58,995 nucleotides of DNA from an uncultured Bacteroidales bacterium (GCA_949297215.1 CASFRV010000012.1:1-58995); one strand, 5' to 3'. Counted from the stretch's first letter, positions 8,829 to 18,254 are shown. Numbers and translations: made by a program. Notes: generated by a model from the sequence alone, not told the origin.

Positions 8829-9464
8829 ATGGCAACAAACGCAGACAACAGCGCCGCGCGCAGCGAGGTGAAGCGGCGCGTCATAGAGGCTGCTGCACGT
8901 GCCTTTCAGATGAAAGGCATCAAAGACGTCACGATGGACGACTTGGCCCACAGCCTCACCATGTCGAAACGCACGATCTATCAGCTCTTTGCCGACAAAG
9001 AGGAGCTCCTGCTCGAATGCATGGCCTATCGGGAGGAGCGCGAGCGCCGCAGCATGGCCCGGGCGCTGGCCGATACCGACAACGTCATCAACCTCATGCT
9101 CTACGTGTTCGAACGGCGCATGCGCGAGGCCGAAGAGCTCCCCCCGCAGTTTCTTTCCGAGCTGAAAAAATATCCGCGTGTGATGAAATTCATGCGCGAG
9201 CGCCACAACGCGCAGGTGGAGCAGGGGGTGGCCTTCCTGCAACGCGGCAAGGAGCAGGGCCTGCTCCGCCCCGACCTGAACCTGCGCATCGTGTTCGAGG
9301 CCATGGGGGCGCTCATGGAGTTTTCCATGAGCGACGCGATGCTGGCTGCCCACTCGCTTGCCGAACTGTCGATGAACACCCTGTATGTCTACTTGCGCGG
9401 CTGCGCCACGCCCGCCGGAGCCCGCCTCATGGACGACTATTGGAAGGCCCGCGCCGCGCAATAG
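8829..9464 (+). CDS. TetR/AcrR family transcriptional regulator
   Basis: A 211-residue protein. The N-terminal helix-turn-helix is clear: RRVIEAAARAFQMKGIKDVTMDDLAHSLTMSKRTIYQLFADKEELL, quoted here in short as VTMDDLAHSLTMSKRTIYQLF. The helical C-terminal ligand domain is divergent, so the effector is unknown. ATG 8829 is chosen over an upstream in-frame start at 8763, because the latter would add a low-complexity GC-rich stretch coming from the leader hairpins. No obvious target gene is adjacent. Divergent from the flavin reductase gene, which it might control. Confidence 0.88.
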   Translation: MATNADNSAARSEVKRRVIEAAARAFQMKGIKDVTMDDLAHSLTMSKRTIYQLFADKEELLLECMAYREERERRSMARALADTDNVINLMLYVFERRMREAEELPPQFLSELKKYPRVMKFMRERHNAQVEQGVAFLQRGKEQGLLRPDLNLRIVFEAMGALMEFSMSDAMLAAHSLAELSMNTLYVYLRGCATPAGARLMDDYWKARAAQ

Positions 9465-9480
9465 CCCCGGCCGGACGGAT

Positions 9481-9510
9481 ACACAAAAGCCCTTCGGGGC
9501 TTTTTTTGTG
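9481..9510 (+). terminator. Terminator of the TetR gene
   Basis: ACAAAAGCCC-TTCG-GGGCTTTTTTTGT hairpin with a UUCG-type tetraloop and T-run. Confidence 0.92.
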
Positions 9511-9587
9511 CCCCTGCGGTGCGGAGCGGGGTGGCGGCGGCCGTGTGGCGAGGCTCCCCGTGGCAGGGCTGCCGAGCCCCATTTTCC

Positions 9588-9640
9588 AAAAAAATAATGA
9601 CAACGGTCGTGCTGCGAAACAGAGCGGAAAAACGGTTTTC
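9588..9640 (+). repeat. Composite intergenic repeat, head copy A
   Basis: Contains CCAAAAAAATAATGACA followed by AGCGGAAAAACG. The same two blocks in the same order occur at 20839-20890 and, on the other strand, at 36868-36920. Confidence 0.7.
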
Positions 9641-9897
9641 GTGCCTTGCGTGGCGCATGAGGTCCGACGGGTGTTAGCTTCTTTTAGGTTTTTTCATCGC
9701 GCTGCGGCCTTTTTCTCCGCCGAGCGTGCCACGACGGCGGGCTCCGCTGCGCCAGTTTGCGCTTTTCCGCGCCGTTGGGGCGTTGCTGGCGGCTTTGTTT
9801 TTGGGAAAAACCGGCCGCAAAACCCTCGAAATGGCAGGCAAAACGAGCAAAGCAAGGCCGCAAAAGCCCGTTTGTCCCCTTGTTGGGGCGCGAAAGT

Positions 9898-9989
9898 GGC
9901 CTTGAAACGTGAGAAAGAGGCCTTGGAAACGCAACAACAGGCCTTGGAAACGCAGCAACAAGCCTTGGAAATGCAGAAGCAGGCCTTGC
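9898..9989 (+). repeat. 21-bp tandem repeat (GGCCTTGGAAACGCARCAAC type)
   Basis: Units begin at 9898, 9919, 9940 and 9961, with a partial fifth at 9982. The period of 21 keeps a frame open that reads ALETQQQ heptads, but no plausible start or gene context supports translation. A related AGGCCTTGG...GCGCAACAAC unit sits in the third repeat locus near 36620-36645 on the minus strand. Confidence 0.8.
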
Positions 9990-10268
9990 TCCGCCCGCTC
10001 GGAGCGAAACCGCGGCCGTGAGCGTCGCCCCCGCATGCCGACGCGGCGCCGCCGCCCGCGAGGCCTCCCCACGGCGTTAAAAAGTGTGGAGCGCCGCCGC
10101 ATCGCCCCCGCTTTGCAGCGCTGTGGCCGGCGGCCTGCCACGGGCGCTGTCGGGGCGGCACCGGCCTGGCAGACCGCCTGCGCGCGGGCCGGGGCCGCCG
10201 GCGGGCCGATGCAGGAAGGCGGCAGAGCTTTTTCGTTGTTTTATATAGGCATATTCCAATGTTTTTCG

Positions 10269-10276
10269 TAAGTTTG
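10269..10276 (+). promoter_or_regulatory. Promoter of the MerR gene
   Basis: TAAGTTTG matches the -7 consensus, 126 bases before the start codon, leaving a structured leader. Confidence 0.6.
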
Positions 10277-10296
10277 CTCAATCAAAGGTGCGTTTG

Positions 10297-10378
10297 TGCG
10301 GCAGTGCCGCAGGCAGGAGCCGCGGTCGTGGCCGCCGGGCGCCACCTACACGGGCGCGTGCGGCAGCCAGGCTGCCGC
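10297..10378 (+). promoter_or_regulatory. Two perfect palindromes upstream of the MerR gene (operator candidates)
   Basis: TGCGGCAGTGCCGCA (10297-10311) and GCGGCAGCCAGGCTGCCGC (10360-10378) are both perfect inverted repeats around one central base and share the half-site GCGGCA. They lie between the -7 box and the gene and could be autoregulatory operators or RNA hairpins. Confidence 0.5.
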
Positions 10379-10401
10379 GCGGCGCCGCAACACGACGGGC
10401 C

Positions 10402-10749
10402 ATGCCGCTTAAGACAGAACGAACGACGAAACTCTACTATTCCATCAGCGAGGTAGCGGAAATGTTTTCCGTGAACGAGACGCTCCTGCGCTATTGGGAA
10501 AAGGAGTTTCCGCAGATTGTGCCCAAAAAGAGCGGGCGCAACGTGCGCCAGTACACGCGCGACGACATCGAGCAGATACGCATCGTCTACAACCTCGTGA
10601 AGGTGCGTGGTATGAAGCTTTCGGCCGCCCGCGAGCTCCTGAAAAAAAACAAGAAGGGCACGGTGCAGACGGTCGAGGTGGTGGAGCGCCTGCGCGCCAT
10701 CCGTGCCGAGCTCAAAGAGCTGCGCGACGCCATCGAGGGCCTCGAATGA
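10402..10749 (+). CDS. MerR family transcriptional regulator
   Basis: A 115-residue protein consisting of a winged helix-turn-helix (KLYYSISEVAEMFSVNETLL, then RYWEKEFPQIVPKKSGRN and RQYTRDDIEQI) and a short coiled-coil helix. There is no effector domain and no cysteine cluster for metal sensing. This short form is widely conserved in Bacteroidetes. Start ATG 10402 gives the normal N-terminus, and the longer frame to 10288 would translate the palindromic leader. radA follows 95 bases later and might be cotranscribed. Confidence 0.9.
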   Translation: MPLKTERTTKLYYSISEVAEMFSVNETLLRYWEKEFPQIVPKKSGRNVRQYTRDDIEQIRIVYNLVKVRGMKLSAARELLKKNKKGTVQTVEVVERLRAIRAELKELRDAIEGLE

Positions 10750-10844
10750 CGTGCGCCGGCACGCGCTGTCGCTGCGGGGCGGGCAGCCGTCGTTTCTTCT
10801 TTGCCGCTCCGCCCCCTCCCTTTCAGAAAGAACAACCCGACGAT

Positions 10845-12233
10845 ATGCCCAAGGAAAAAACCGTTTACGTCTGCTCCCGTTGCGGCCGCGAGGCGGCCCA
10901 GTGGGTGGGGCGCTGCCCGGCCTGTGGCGAGTGGAACACATACAGCGAGCTGACGGTGCGCCCGCAGGCTCCGGCCTCGGCCGCCGAGCAGCACGTGCGC
11001 CGCGCGCTGGGCGACGCCGCCCGCCGCGACCCGCAACCCGTGCCGCTCGACAGCATCGAGGCATCCGAGGAGGCCCGCTACGACATGCACGACGCCGAGC
11101 TCAACCGCGTGCTGGGCGGCGGCCTCGTGCCCGGCTCGCTCACCCTCTTGGGCGGCGAGCCCGGCATCGGCAAGTCGACCCTCCTCTTGCAGACGGTGCT
11201 GGGCCTCGAGGGCTGCCGCGTGCTCTACGTGAGCGGCGAGGAGAGCGAGCGCCAGATCAAGCTGCGCGCCGACCGCATAGCGCCCTGCCGTTCGAGCTGT
11301 CTGCTCGTCTGCGAAACGCGGCTCGAACAGATATTCCTGCACATACGCAACACCCGCCCCGACCTGCTCGTGGTCGACTCCATCCAGACCGTGGCCGGCG
11401 AAACCACCGACGCCGCCCCCGGCTCGGTGGGCCAGATACGCGCCTGCGCAGCCGCCTTCCTCAAATATGCCAAAGAGAGCGGCGTGCCCGTCCTGCTCAT
11501 CGGCCACATCACGAAAGAGGGCACCATAGCCGGGCCCAAGGTGCTGGAACACATCGTCGACACCGTCTTGCAGTTTGAGGGCGACCATCACAACCTCTAC
11601 CGCGTCCTGCGCAGCATCAAAAACCGCTTCGGGAGCACGGCCGAGCTGGGCATCTACGAAATGCGCTCCGACGGGCTGCGGCCCGTCGACAATCCGTCCG
11701 AACTGCTCCTGAGCGACGAGAGCGAACGCCTGAGCGGGGTGGCCGTGGCCGCCGCCGTCGAGGGCGTGCGCCCCTTTCTCATCGAAACGCAGGCCCTCGT
11801 GAGCACGGCGGCCTACGGCACGCCGCAGCGCTCGGCCACGGGCTTCGACCTGCGCCGGCTCAACATGCTGCTGGCCGTGCTCGAAAAGCGCGTGGGCTTC
11901 AAGCTGGCGCAAAAGGACGTGTTCCTCAACATCGCGGGCGGCCTGCGCGTCACCGACCCCGCCATCGACCTCTCGGTCATAGCCGCCGTGCTGTCGAGCA
12001 ACGTCGACACGGCCATCGGCGGCGGCGTGTGCATGGCCGGCGAGGTGGGCCTGAGCGGCGAGATACGCCCCGTGACGCGCATCGAGCAGCGCATAGCCGA
12101 GGCTGCGCGCCTGGGCTTCGGGCGCATCGTTGTGCCCGCGGCCAACGTCAAGGGCCTCTCGCCCGGGCGCTTCCGCATCGAGCTCATACCTGTACGCCGC
12201 GTCGAAGAGGCCCTGCGCGCCCTCTTCGGCTGA
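10845..12233 (+). CDS. radA: DNA repair protein RadA (Sms)
   Basis: A 462-residue RecA-like ATPase that promotes branch migration in recombinational repair. It has the N-terminal four-Cys zinc finger (YVCSRCGREAAQW...CPACGEW), Walker A GEPGIGKST, the RadA-specific KNRFG motif (in IKNRFGSTAE) and a C-terminal Lon-protease-like domain without protease activity in the family. The length is normal. ATG 10845 places the zinc finger at the N-terminus, as in homologues. An upstream in-frame ATG at 10746 would add an atypical extension. Confidence 0.96.
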   Translation: MPKEKTVYVCSRCGREAAQWVGRCPACGEWNTYSELTVRPQAPASAAEQHVRRALGDAARRDPQPVPLDSIEASEEARYDMHDAELNRVLGGGLVPGSLTLLGGEPGIGKSTLLLQTVLGLEGCRVLYVSGEESERQIKLRADRIAPCRSSCLLVCETRLEQIFLHIRNTRPDLLVVDSIQTVAGETTDAAPGSVGQIRACAAAFLKYAKESGVPVLLIGHITKEGTIAGPKVLEHIVDTVLQFEGDHHNLYRVLRSIKNRFGSTAELGIYEMRSDGLRPVDNPSELLLSDESERLSGVAVAAAVEGVRPFLIETQALVSTAAYGTPQRSATGFDLRRLNMLLAVLEKRVGFKLAQKDVFLNIAGGLRVTDPAIDLSVIAAVLSSNVDTAIGGGVCMAGEVGLSGEIRPVTRIEQRIAEAARLGFGRIVVPAANVKGLSPGRFRIELIPVRRVEEALRALFG

Positions 12234-12270
12234 GAAGGCACACATTATTATATATATAAACCAACGCTTC

Positions 12271-13899
12271 ATGCACAAGACCCTGCAACTCCGTGTCACG
12301 CCCGACGTGGCTGCCGACGACGCCCGCCTGCGCCGCCACGTGGCAGCCGACGAAGGCATCGACGCCCGCACCATCACGGCGCTGCGCCTGCGACGCCGCA
12401 GCATCGACGCGCGCCAGCGCACCATATACGTCAACCTGCAAGTCGAACTCTACGTCAACGAAGAGCCGCCCGCGGACGAGGTAGAGGCGCCCGCCTATCC
12501 CGACGTGAGCCGCGCGCCCCGCGTGGTCGTGGTGGGCGCCGGGCCGGCCGGTCTCTTCGCAGCCCTGCGCCTCATCGAGCTGGGCCTGCGCCCCATCGTG
12601 CTCGAGCGCGGCAAGGACGTGCACGAGCGGCGGCGCGACATAGCCCGCATCAGCCGCGAGCACAAGGTGGACGCCGAGAGCAACTACGCCTTTGGCGAGG
12701 GCGGGGCGGGGGCCTACTCCGACGGCAAGCTCTACACGCGCAGCAAGAAGCGGGGCGACGTGAGCCGCGTGCTGCGCATCTTCTGCGCCCACGGGGCCTC
12801 GGCCGACATCCTCTGTGACGCCCATCCCCACATCGGCACCGACCGCCTGCCGCGCATCATCGAAAACATGCGCGGCCGCATCCTGGCATCGGGCGGCGAG
12901 GTCCACTTTGGCGCCCGCGTCGACCGCCTGCTCCTGCACGGCGGGCGAACGGCCGGCGTGGCCACGGCCGACGGCCGCGAGTTTCACGGACCGGTCATCC
13001 TGGCCACGGGCCACTCGGCCCGCGACGTCTACCGCTATCTGCGCGGCGAGCAGCTGGCGCTCGAAGCCAAGGGCATCGCCGTGGGCGTGCGCCTGGAACA
13101 TCCCTCGCAGGTAATCGACTGCATACAGTACCACACGAAGTATGGCCGCGGCCGCTACCTGCCCGCCGCCGCCTACAGCTTTGTGACGCAGTGCGGCGGC
13201 CGCGGCGTTTACAGCTTCTGCATGTGCCCCGGCGGCTTTGTCGTGCCGGCAGCCAGCGGCCCGCAGCAGATCGTGGTGAACGGCATGAGCCCCTCGACCC
13301 GCGGCTCGGCATGGAGCAACGCGGGCATGGTGGTCGAGACGCGGCCCGAAGACCTCGACGGCGAGCTCTCGTCGTTTGTGCGCGAGGCCATGCAGGACGA
13401 GGCCTTTGCCGAAGGCCGCGCCGCCACCTGGGCCGACCGCACCGACCCGTTGCGCCTCATGGTGTTCCAGGAGGCGCTCGAACGCGCCTGCTGGACGCAG
13501 GGCAACCACCGGCAGACGGCGCCCGCGCAGCGCATGACCGACTTTGTCAACGGCCGCCTGAGCTACGACCTGCCGTCGAGCAGCTATTCGCCCGGCCTCA
13601 TCGCCTCGCCCCTCCACTTCTGGCTGCCGCGCTTCGTGACGGCCCGCCTGCAAGAGGCCTTCGTGACGTTCGGCCAGCGCAGCCGCGGCTTCCTGTCGAA
13701 GGAGGCCACGGTCATCGCCGTCGAAACGCGCACCTCGGCCCCCGTGCGCATCGTGCGCCGCCCCGACAACCTGCAACACCCCGGCACCGAGGGCCTTTTC
13801 CCCTGCGGCGAGGGGGCGGGCTATGCCGGCGGCATCGTTTCGGCCGCCCTCGACGGCGAGCGCTGCGCCGAGGCCGCCGCGGCCTATCTGGGGCAGTAG
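12271..13899 (+). CDS. FAD-dependent dehydrogenase (COG2509-like)
   Basis: A 542-residue flavoprotein. An N-terminal domain of ~80 residues precedes the Rossmann dinucleotide fold VVVVGAGPAGLFAALR (GxGxxG at about 89-94), followed by VLERGKDVHERR and a glycine-rich FGEGGAGAYSDGKLYTR segment. The C-terminus has the second FAD motif GLFPCGEGAGYAGGI. This architecture is found in uncharacterised FAD-utilising dehydrogenases of bacteria, and substrate and physiological role are unknown. ATG 12271 follows a short AT-rich spacer after radA and matches homologue N-termini (MHKTLQLRV). It lies 37 bases after radA and may share its transcript. Confidence 0.88.
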   Translation: MHKTLQLRVTPDVAADDARLRRHVAADEGIDARTITALRLRRRSIDARQRTIYVNLQVELYVNEEPPADEVEAPAYPDVSRAPRVVVVGAGPAGLFAALRLIELGLRPIVLERGKDVHERRRDIARISREHKVDAESNYAFGEGGAGAYSDGKLYTRSKKRGDVSRVLRIFCAHGASADILCDAHPHIGTDRLPRIIENMRGRILASGGEVHFGARVDRLLLHGGRTAGVATADGREFHGPVILATGHSARDVYRYLRGEQLALEAKGIAVGVRLEHPSQVIDCIQYHTKYGRGRYLPAAAYSFVTQCGGRGVYSFCMCPGGFVVPAASGPQQIVVNGMSPSTRGSAWSNAGMVVETRPEDLDGELSSFVREAMQDEAFAEGRAATWADRTDPLRLMVFQEALERACWTQGNHRQTAPAQRMTDFVNGRLSYDLPSSSYSPGLIASPLHFWLPRFVTARLQEAFVTFGQRSRGFLSKEATVIAVETRTSAPVRIVRRPDNLQHPGTEGLFPCGEGAGYAGGIVSAALDGERCAEAAAAYLGQ

Positions 13900-13953
13900 G
13901 CCCGGGCGGCCCGAAATAAAAAACCGGGCCCGCGCCTTTTCGGCCGAAACGCT

Positions 13954-13983
13954 CTTGCAGTTGTCAATTTATTTGTAGCTTTG
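13954..13983 (+). promoter_or_regulatory. Promoter of the nucleotidyltransferase gene
   Basis: TAGCTTTG -7 box (13976-13983) with CTTG (13954-13957) 18 bases upstream. The start codon is about 50 bases downstream. Confidence 0.6.
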
Positions 13984-14033
13984 CCAAGGAAATACACTCT
14001 AACAAACTTACCAACAACCAAAAACATAGTAGC

Positions 14034-14945
14034 ATGAAACCTACATTATTTCTGCTCGCAGCAGGCATGGGAAGCCGTTACGGCGGTCTGAAACAGCTCG
14101 ACACCCTGGGCCCCAACGGAGAGACCATCATGGACTACTCCATCTACGACGCCATCAACGCAGGCTTTGGCAAGCTCGTGTTCGTCATCCGTAAGGATTT
14201 CGAAGACGACTTCCGCAGAGTGGTGCTCAGCAAATACGAGGGCCACATCCCCTGTGAGCTCGTCTTCCAGTCGCTCAACGCCCTGCCCGAAGGCTTCACC
14301 TGCCCCGAAGGCCGCACGAAACCCTGGGGAACCAACCACGCCGTGATGATGGGCGAGCCTGTCATCCACGAACCGTTCGCCGTCATCAACTGCGACGACT
14401 TTTACGACCGCGACTCGTTCCGCGTGATGGGGCAGTTCCTGAGCAGCCTGCCCGAAGGCAGCACGGGCAAATATGCCATGGTGGGCTTCCGCGTGGGCAA
14501 CACGCTTTCGGAGAGCGGTACCGTTTCGCGCGGCGTCTGCGAGAACGATGCCAACCATCATCTCACCTCCGTCGTGGAGCGCACCAAGATACAGCGCATC
14601 GACGGCGTCGTGAAGTATCTGGACGACGACGACAAGTGGGTGGCCATTGGCGACAATACGCCTGTATCGATGAATTTCTGGGGCTTCACGCCCGACTATT
14701 TCGCCCATAGCCGTGAGTTCTTCAAGACCTTCCTGAGCGATCCGAAAAACATGGAGAACCTGAAGAGCGAATTCTTCATCCCTCTCATGGTCGATAAGCT
14801 CATCCACGACGGAACGGCCACGTGCGAGGTGCTCGACACGACGAGCAAATGGTTCGGCGTGACCTATCCCGAGGACCGTCCCGACGTGGTGGCCAAGTTC
14901 CAGAAGCTCCACGACGAAGGCGTCTACCCCGACAAGCTCTTCTAA
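14034..14945 (+). CDS. NTP-transferase family nucleotidyltransferase
   Basis: A 303-residue GT-A-like nucleotidyltransferase. The N-terminal glycine-rich NTP-binding loop is LLAAGMGSRYGGLKQL (residues 7-22), followed by VINCDDFYDRDSF, which carries the metal-binding acidic pair. It belongs to the sugar-phosphate nucleotidyltransferase superfamily (glucose-1-phosphate thymidylyl- or uridylyltransferase relatives). The actual sugar and nucleotide are not predictable from sequence. In some Bacteroidales relatives a sugar kinase sits nearby, but none does here. It is a single-gene unit with its own promoter and terminator. Confidence 0.85.
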   Translation: MKPTLFLLAAGMGSRYGGLKQLDTLGPNGETIMDYSIYDAINAGFGKLVFVIRKDFEDDFRRVVLSKYEGHIPCELVFQSLNALPEGFTCPEGRTKPWGTNHAVMMGEPVIHEPFAVINCDDFYDRDSFRVMGQFLSSLPEGSTGKYAMVGFRVGNTLSESGTVSRGVCENDANHHLTSVVERTKIQRIDGVVKYLDDDDKWVAIGDNTPVSMNFWGFTPDYFAHSREFFKTFLSDPKNMENLKSEFFIPLMVDKLIHDGTATCEVLDTTSKWFGVTYPEDRPDVVAKFQKLHDEGVYPDKLF

Positions 14946-14982
14946 GCCTTCGGGCCGGCGCATCGCGCCTTGCAACCCTACG

Positions 14983-15034
14983 CGGGCCGCAGCCTGCCGA
15001 CGACAGCCATGTCGGCGGGGCTGCGGCCCGTTTT
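14983..15034 (+). terminator. Terminator of the nucleotidyltransferase gene
   Basis: CGGGCCGCAGCC pairs with GGGCTGCGGCCCG, with a nested TGCCGAC/GTCGGCG stem and a TTTT tail. Confidence 0.85.
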
Positions 15035-15096
15035 GCGTCGGCGCCGCCGCGCGGAGCGCCCGGGGCGTGGCCTGTAACAACTTTTAAGTGGCCATT

Positions 15097-15129
15097 TTTG
15101 TCCGTTGTTTACGAAATGGCCTATCTTTG
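15097..15129 (+). promoter_or_regulatory. Promoter of the small outer-membrane protein gene
   Basis: TTTG (15097-15100), 21-base spacer, TATCTTTG (15122-15129). Confidence 0.82.
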
Positions 15130-15175
15130 CCCAAAGCGCACCCGCTCAATGTATCATCTTTAAATGACGACAACG

Positions 15176-15661
15176 ATGAAAAAGTTTATTCTTGCGGCCC
15201 TCGTGACCCTCGTGTCGCTGACCGTCAACGCACAGCGCACGCCCCATGCCATCGGCTTCCATTTCGGCGGAGCTACCATCGACTTGGAATATCAGTACCA
15301 CTTCAACAATAAAAATTTCATGGACGTCACGGCCGGCATCTTCGACCTGGACAAAGGCTTCGTGGCCCAGGGCATCTACAACTGGAACATCAAAGAGTGG
15401 GGCAACTGGACGCCACGCTTCGGAACGTGGAAGTTCTGGGGCGGTGTAGGCGCCGGTGTCGGCTTCTTCGACCACAAGCACGTCAACAACTTCCTCGTGG
15501 GCCCGGCCGGTACGCTGGGCTTCGGCTTCACGCTCAAAGCCTGCCCGCTCAGCGTCGGGCTCGACTATCGCCCGTGGGTGGCGCTGGCCTTTGGCGACGA
15601 CTCGGGGCTCGAAGACATCGGCTTCCGCAACATCGGTCTGACGCTGACCTATCGCTTCTGA
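15176..15661 (+). CDS. Small outer-membrane beta-barrel protein
   Basis: About 161 residues: a Sec signal peptide (MKKFILAALVTLVSLTVNAQ) followed by alternating aromatic/glycine strands typical of an eight-stranded barrel, ending with the C-terminal pattern LTLTYRF (terminal Phe, an outer-membrane insertion signal). Related barrels are common in Bacteroidetes and have no proven function. ATG 15176 gives the cleanest signal peptide. An in-frame ATG four codons upstream (15164) is possible. A monocistronic unit with a strong promoter. Confidence 0.8.
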   Translation: MKKFILAALVTLVSLTVNAQRTPHAIGFHFGGATIDLEYQYHFNNKNFMDVTAGIFDLDKGFVAQGIYNWNIKEWGNWTPRFGTWKFWGGVGAGVGFFDHKHVNNFLVGPAGTLGFGFTLKACPLSVGLDYRPWVALAFGDDSGLEDIGFRNIGLTLTYRF

Positions 15662-15698
15662 GAAGTAGAGTTGGCAGGACGCGCGGGTTTAGCTTATT

Positions 15699-15738
15699 TA
15701 ACGGGGCGGACGAAGTAATCTTTCGTTCGCCCCGTTAA
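15699..15738 (+). terminator. Hairpin after the barrel-protein gene
   Basis: TTAACGGGGCG-ACGAA pairs with TTTCGT-CGCCCCGTTAA. There is no T-run beyond the stem, so it is a terminator-like hairpin rather than a canonical one. Confidence 0.6.
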
Positions 15739-15757
15739 CCATCTCTGGTGGATTGAG

Positions 15758-15765
15758 TAATTTTG
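15758..15765 (+). promoter_or_regulatory. Promoter of maeB
   Basis: TAATTTTG -7 box, 104 bases before the start codon. Confidence 0.6.
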
Positions 15766-15868
15766 CATAGGATAAAACTGCGGGAAGCCAGCTCAGCAAA
15801 GGCCTTACGCCCCCTTGTACGGCTGCCCGCGGAGCAAGAAGATTTCTACAATAAGTATAGGTTCAAAT

Positions 15869-18157
15869 ATGGTAAAGATTACGAAAGAAGCCGCCTTGCT
15901 CTACCATTCGCAAGGCAAACCCGGTAAAATAGAGGTGGTGCCCACCAAGCCATACCGCACACAGACCGACCTGTCGCTGGCCTATTCGCCCGGCGTGGCC
16001 GAGCCTTGTCTGGAAATACAGAAGAACCCGCACGATGCCTACACGTATACGAACAAGGGCAACCTTGTGGCCGTCATTTCCAACGGCACGGCCGTGCTGG
16101 GGCTGGGCGACATCGGCGCCATGAGCGGGAAGCCTGTCATGGAGGGCAAGAGCCTGCTCTTCAAGATCTATGCCGGCGTCGACGCCTTCGACATCGAAGT
16201 GAACGAAAAAGACCCCGAAAAGTTCATAGCAGCCGTCAAGGCCATAGCTCCCACCTTCGGCGGCATCAACCTTGAGGACATCAAGGCTCCCGAGTGTTTC
16301 GAGATTGAGAAGCGCCTGAAAGAAGAGCTCGACATCCCCGTGATGCACGACGACCAGCACGGCACGGCCATTATCTCTTCGGCCGGCCTCATCAACGCCC
16401 TCGAAGTGGCGGGCAAGGACATCGCCGACGTGAAGATCGTGGTCAACGGCGCAGGCGCAGCCGCCATCTCGTGCACGCGGCTCTACTGCTCTTTCGGCGC
16501 CCGCAAGGAGAACATCGTCATGCTCGACTCGAAAGGCGTCATCCGTCAAGACCGTCCCAACCTCACGGCGCAGAAGGCCGAGTTTGCCACCGCCCGCACC
16601 GACCTGCACACGCTCGAAGAGGCCATCCGCGGCGCCGACGTGTTCGTGGGCCTGTCGAAAGGCAACGTTCTGACGCAGGACATGGTGCGTTCCATGGCCG
16701 ACCGCCCCATCATCTTCGCCCTGGCCAACCCCGTGCCCGAAATTTCCTACGAGGACGCCAAGGCTGCCCGTCCCGACGTGCTGATGAGCACCGGCCGCAC
16801 CGACTATCCCAACCAGATCAACAACGTCATTGGCTTCCCCTACATCTTCCGTGGCGCGCTCGACACGGCGGCCAAGGCCATCAATGAGGAGATGAAGATG
16901 GCAGCCGCCCGCGCCATAGCCGACCTGGCCCGCCGCCCCGTGCCCGACATCGTGAACCGCGCCTACCACGTGCGCAACTTCACGTTCGGTCCCGACTATT
17001 TCATACCCAAGCCCGTCGATCCGCGTCTCATCACCGAGGTGTCGATGGCTGTGGCCAAGGCTGCCATCGAGAGTGGCGTGGCCCGTCGCGAAATAACCGA
17101 TTGGAAGGCCTACCGCCAGCACCTGCGCGAGCTGATGGGCCAGGAAACGAAATTTACGCAGAACCTTTACGACACGGCCCGCATGAGCCCGAAGCGCGTT
17201 GTCTTTGCCGAAGGCACGCACGCCAAGATGCTCGAAGCGGCCGTCCGCGCCCGTGAGGAAGGCATCTGCCAGCCCGTGCTCCTGGGCAACGACGAACGCA
17301 TCCAGAAGATGGCTGCCTCGCTCGACCTGAGCCTTGAAGGCATCGAAATAGTCAACCTGCGTCACGACAACCAGGCTGCGCGCCGCGAGCGCTACGCACG
17401 TATCCTGGCCACCAAGAAGCAGCGCGAGGGCTACACGCTGGAAGAAGCGCTCGACAAGATGTATGAGCGCAACTACTTCGGCATGATGATGGTCGAGACG
17501 GGCGATGCCGACGCTTTCATCACAGGTCTTTACACGAAATATTCCAACACCATCAAGGTGGCCAAGGAGGTCATCGGCATACGCCCGGGCTATAAGCACT
17601 TCGGCACGATGCATCTCATCAACTCGAAGAAGGGAACGTTCTTCGTGGCCGACACGCTCATCAACCGCCACCCCGACGAGGAGACGCTGCTCGACATCGC
17701 CAAGCTGAGCGCCTCGGCCGTGCGCTTCTTCAACCGCACCCCGGTGATGGCCATGCTCTCCTATTCGAACTTCGGCACCGACTCTGTGGGCAGCCCGGCC
17801 ATCGTGCACCGCGTCGTCGAGCGCATGCAGGAGGCCTATCCCGACCTGGCCATCGACGGCGAGATGCAGGTCAACTTTGCCCTCGACAAGGAGCTGCGCG
17901 ACGAGAAGTATCCCTTCACCCGTCTGAAGGACATGGACGTCAACACGCTCATTTTCCCCAACCTCACGGCGGCCAACGCATCCTATAAGATGATTAAGGG
18001 AATGGCCGACGAGGGTGAGGTGGTTGGCCCCATCCAAATGGGCTTGAACAAGCCGATCCATTTCACCGACTTCGAGAGCTCCGTGCGCGATATTGTCAAC
18101 ATCACGGCCGTGGCCGTCATCGACGCCATCGTGCAGGAGAAGATCGACGCACAATAA
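15869..18157 (+). CDS. maeB: NADP-dependent malic enzyme with phosphotransacetylase-like C-terminus
   Basis: A 762-residue MaeB-type enzyme that oxidatively decarboxylates malate to pyruvate, producing NADPH. The malic-enzyme half (residues about 1-420) has YSPGVAEPC, the catalytic and metal segment HDDQHGTA, the nucleotide-binding [12 protein letters not shown] and [10 protein letters not shown]. The second half resembles phosphate acetyltransferase ([19 protein letters not shown], then [11 protein letters not shown]), which in MaeB enzymes usually binds acetyl-CoA as an allosteric effector rather than catalysing. The frame opens 18 codons earlier, but ATG 15869 ([16 protein letters not shown]) matches the family start. 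Confidence 0.96.
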   Translation: MVKITKEAALLYHSQGKPGKIEVVPTKPYRTQTDLSLAYSPGVAEPCLEIQKNPHDAYTYTNKGNLVAVISNGTAVLGLGDIGAMSGKPVMEGKSLLFKIYAGVDAFDIEVNEKDPEKFIAAVKAIAPTFGGINLEDIKAPECFEIEKRLKEELDIPVMHDDQHGTAIISSAGLINALEVAGKDIADVKIVVNGAGAAAISCTRLYCSFGARKENIVMLDSKGVIRQDRPNLTAQKAEFATARTDLHTLEEAIRGADVFVGLSKGNVLTQDMVRSMADRPIIFALANPVPEISYEDAKAARPDVLMSTGRTDYPNQINNVIGFPYIFRGALDTAAKAINEEMKMAAARAIADLARRPVPDIVNRAYHVRNFTFGPDYFIPKPVDPRLITEVSMAVAKAAIESGVARREITDWKAYRQHLRELMGQETKFTQNLYDTARMSPKRVVFAEGTHAKMLEAAVRAREEGICQPVLLGNDERIQKMAASLDLSLEGIEIVNLRHDNQAARRERYARILATKKQREGYTLEEALDKMYERNYFGMMMVETGDADAFITGLYTKYSNTIKVAKEVIGIRPGYKHFGTMHLINSKKGTFFVADTLINRHPDEETLLDIAKLSASAVRFFNRTPVMAMLSYSNFGTDSVGSPAIVHRVVERMQEAYPDLAIDGEMQVNFALDKELRDEKYPFTRLKDMDVNTLIFPNLTAANASYKMIKGMADEGEVVGPIQMGLNKPIHFTDFESSVRDIVNITAVAVIDAIVQEKIDAQ

Positions 18158-18194
18158 CAGGGGGCGGCCCGTCGGGGCCTGCACCTGCAAGCGC

Positions 18195-18230
18195 AAGCCG
18201 CGCAGCTCCGACCGGAGCTGCGCGGCTTTT
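18195..18230 (+). terminator. Terminator of maeB
   Basis: AAGCCGCGCAGCTCC-GACC-GGAGCTGCGCGGCTTTT: a 15-bp stem with tetraloop and T-run. Confidence 0.92.
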
Positions 18231-18254
18231 CTGTATGCCTTCGGGCGCGGCGCC

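Larger units (their letters stand above)
9511..10401. other. Gene-free region between the TetR and MerR genes
   Basis: About 900 bases with no credible gene. It holds a repeat head (9588-9640), a 21-bp tandem array (9898-9989), runs of GC-rich hairpin-prone sequence, and the merR promoter and palindromes (10269-10378). Long frames on both strands here are continuations of neighbouring-gene shadows or products of GC skew. Confidence 0.7.

Noticed and set aside
9017-10021. Open frame through the TetR gene into the 21-bp array
   Set aside because: Its first half is a shadow of the TetR gene, and the remainder is intergenic repeat DNA with no separate start.
15863-18196. 777-codon open frame on the minus strand
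   Set aside because: Antisense shadow of maeB.
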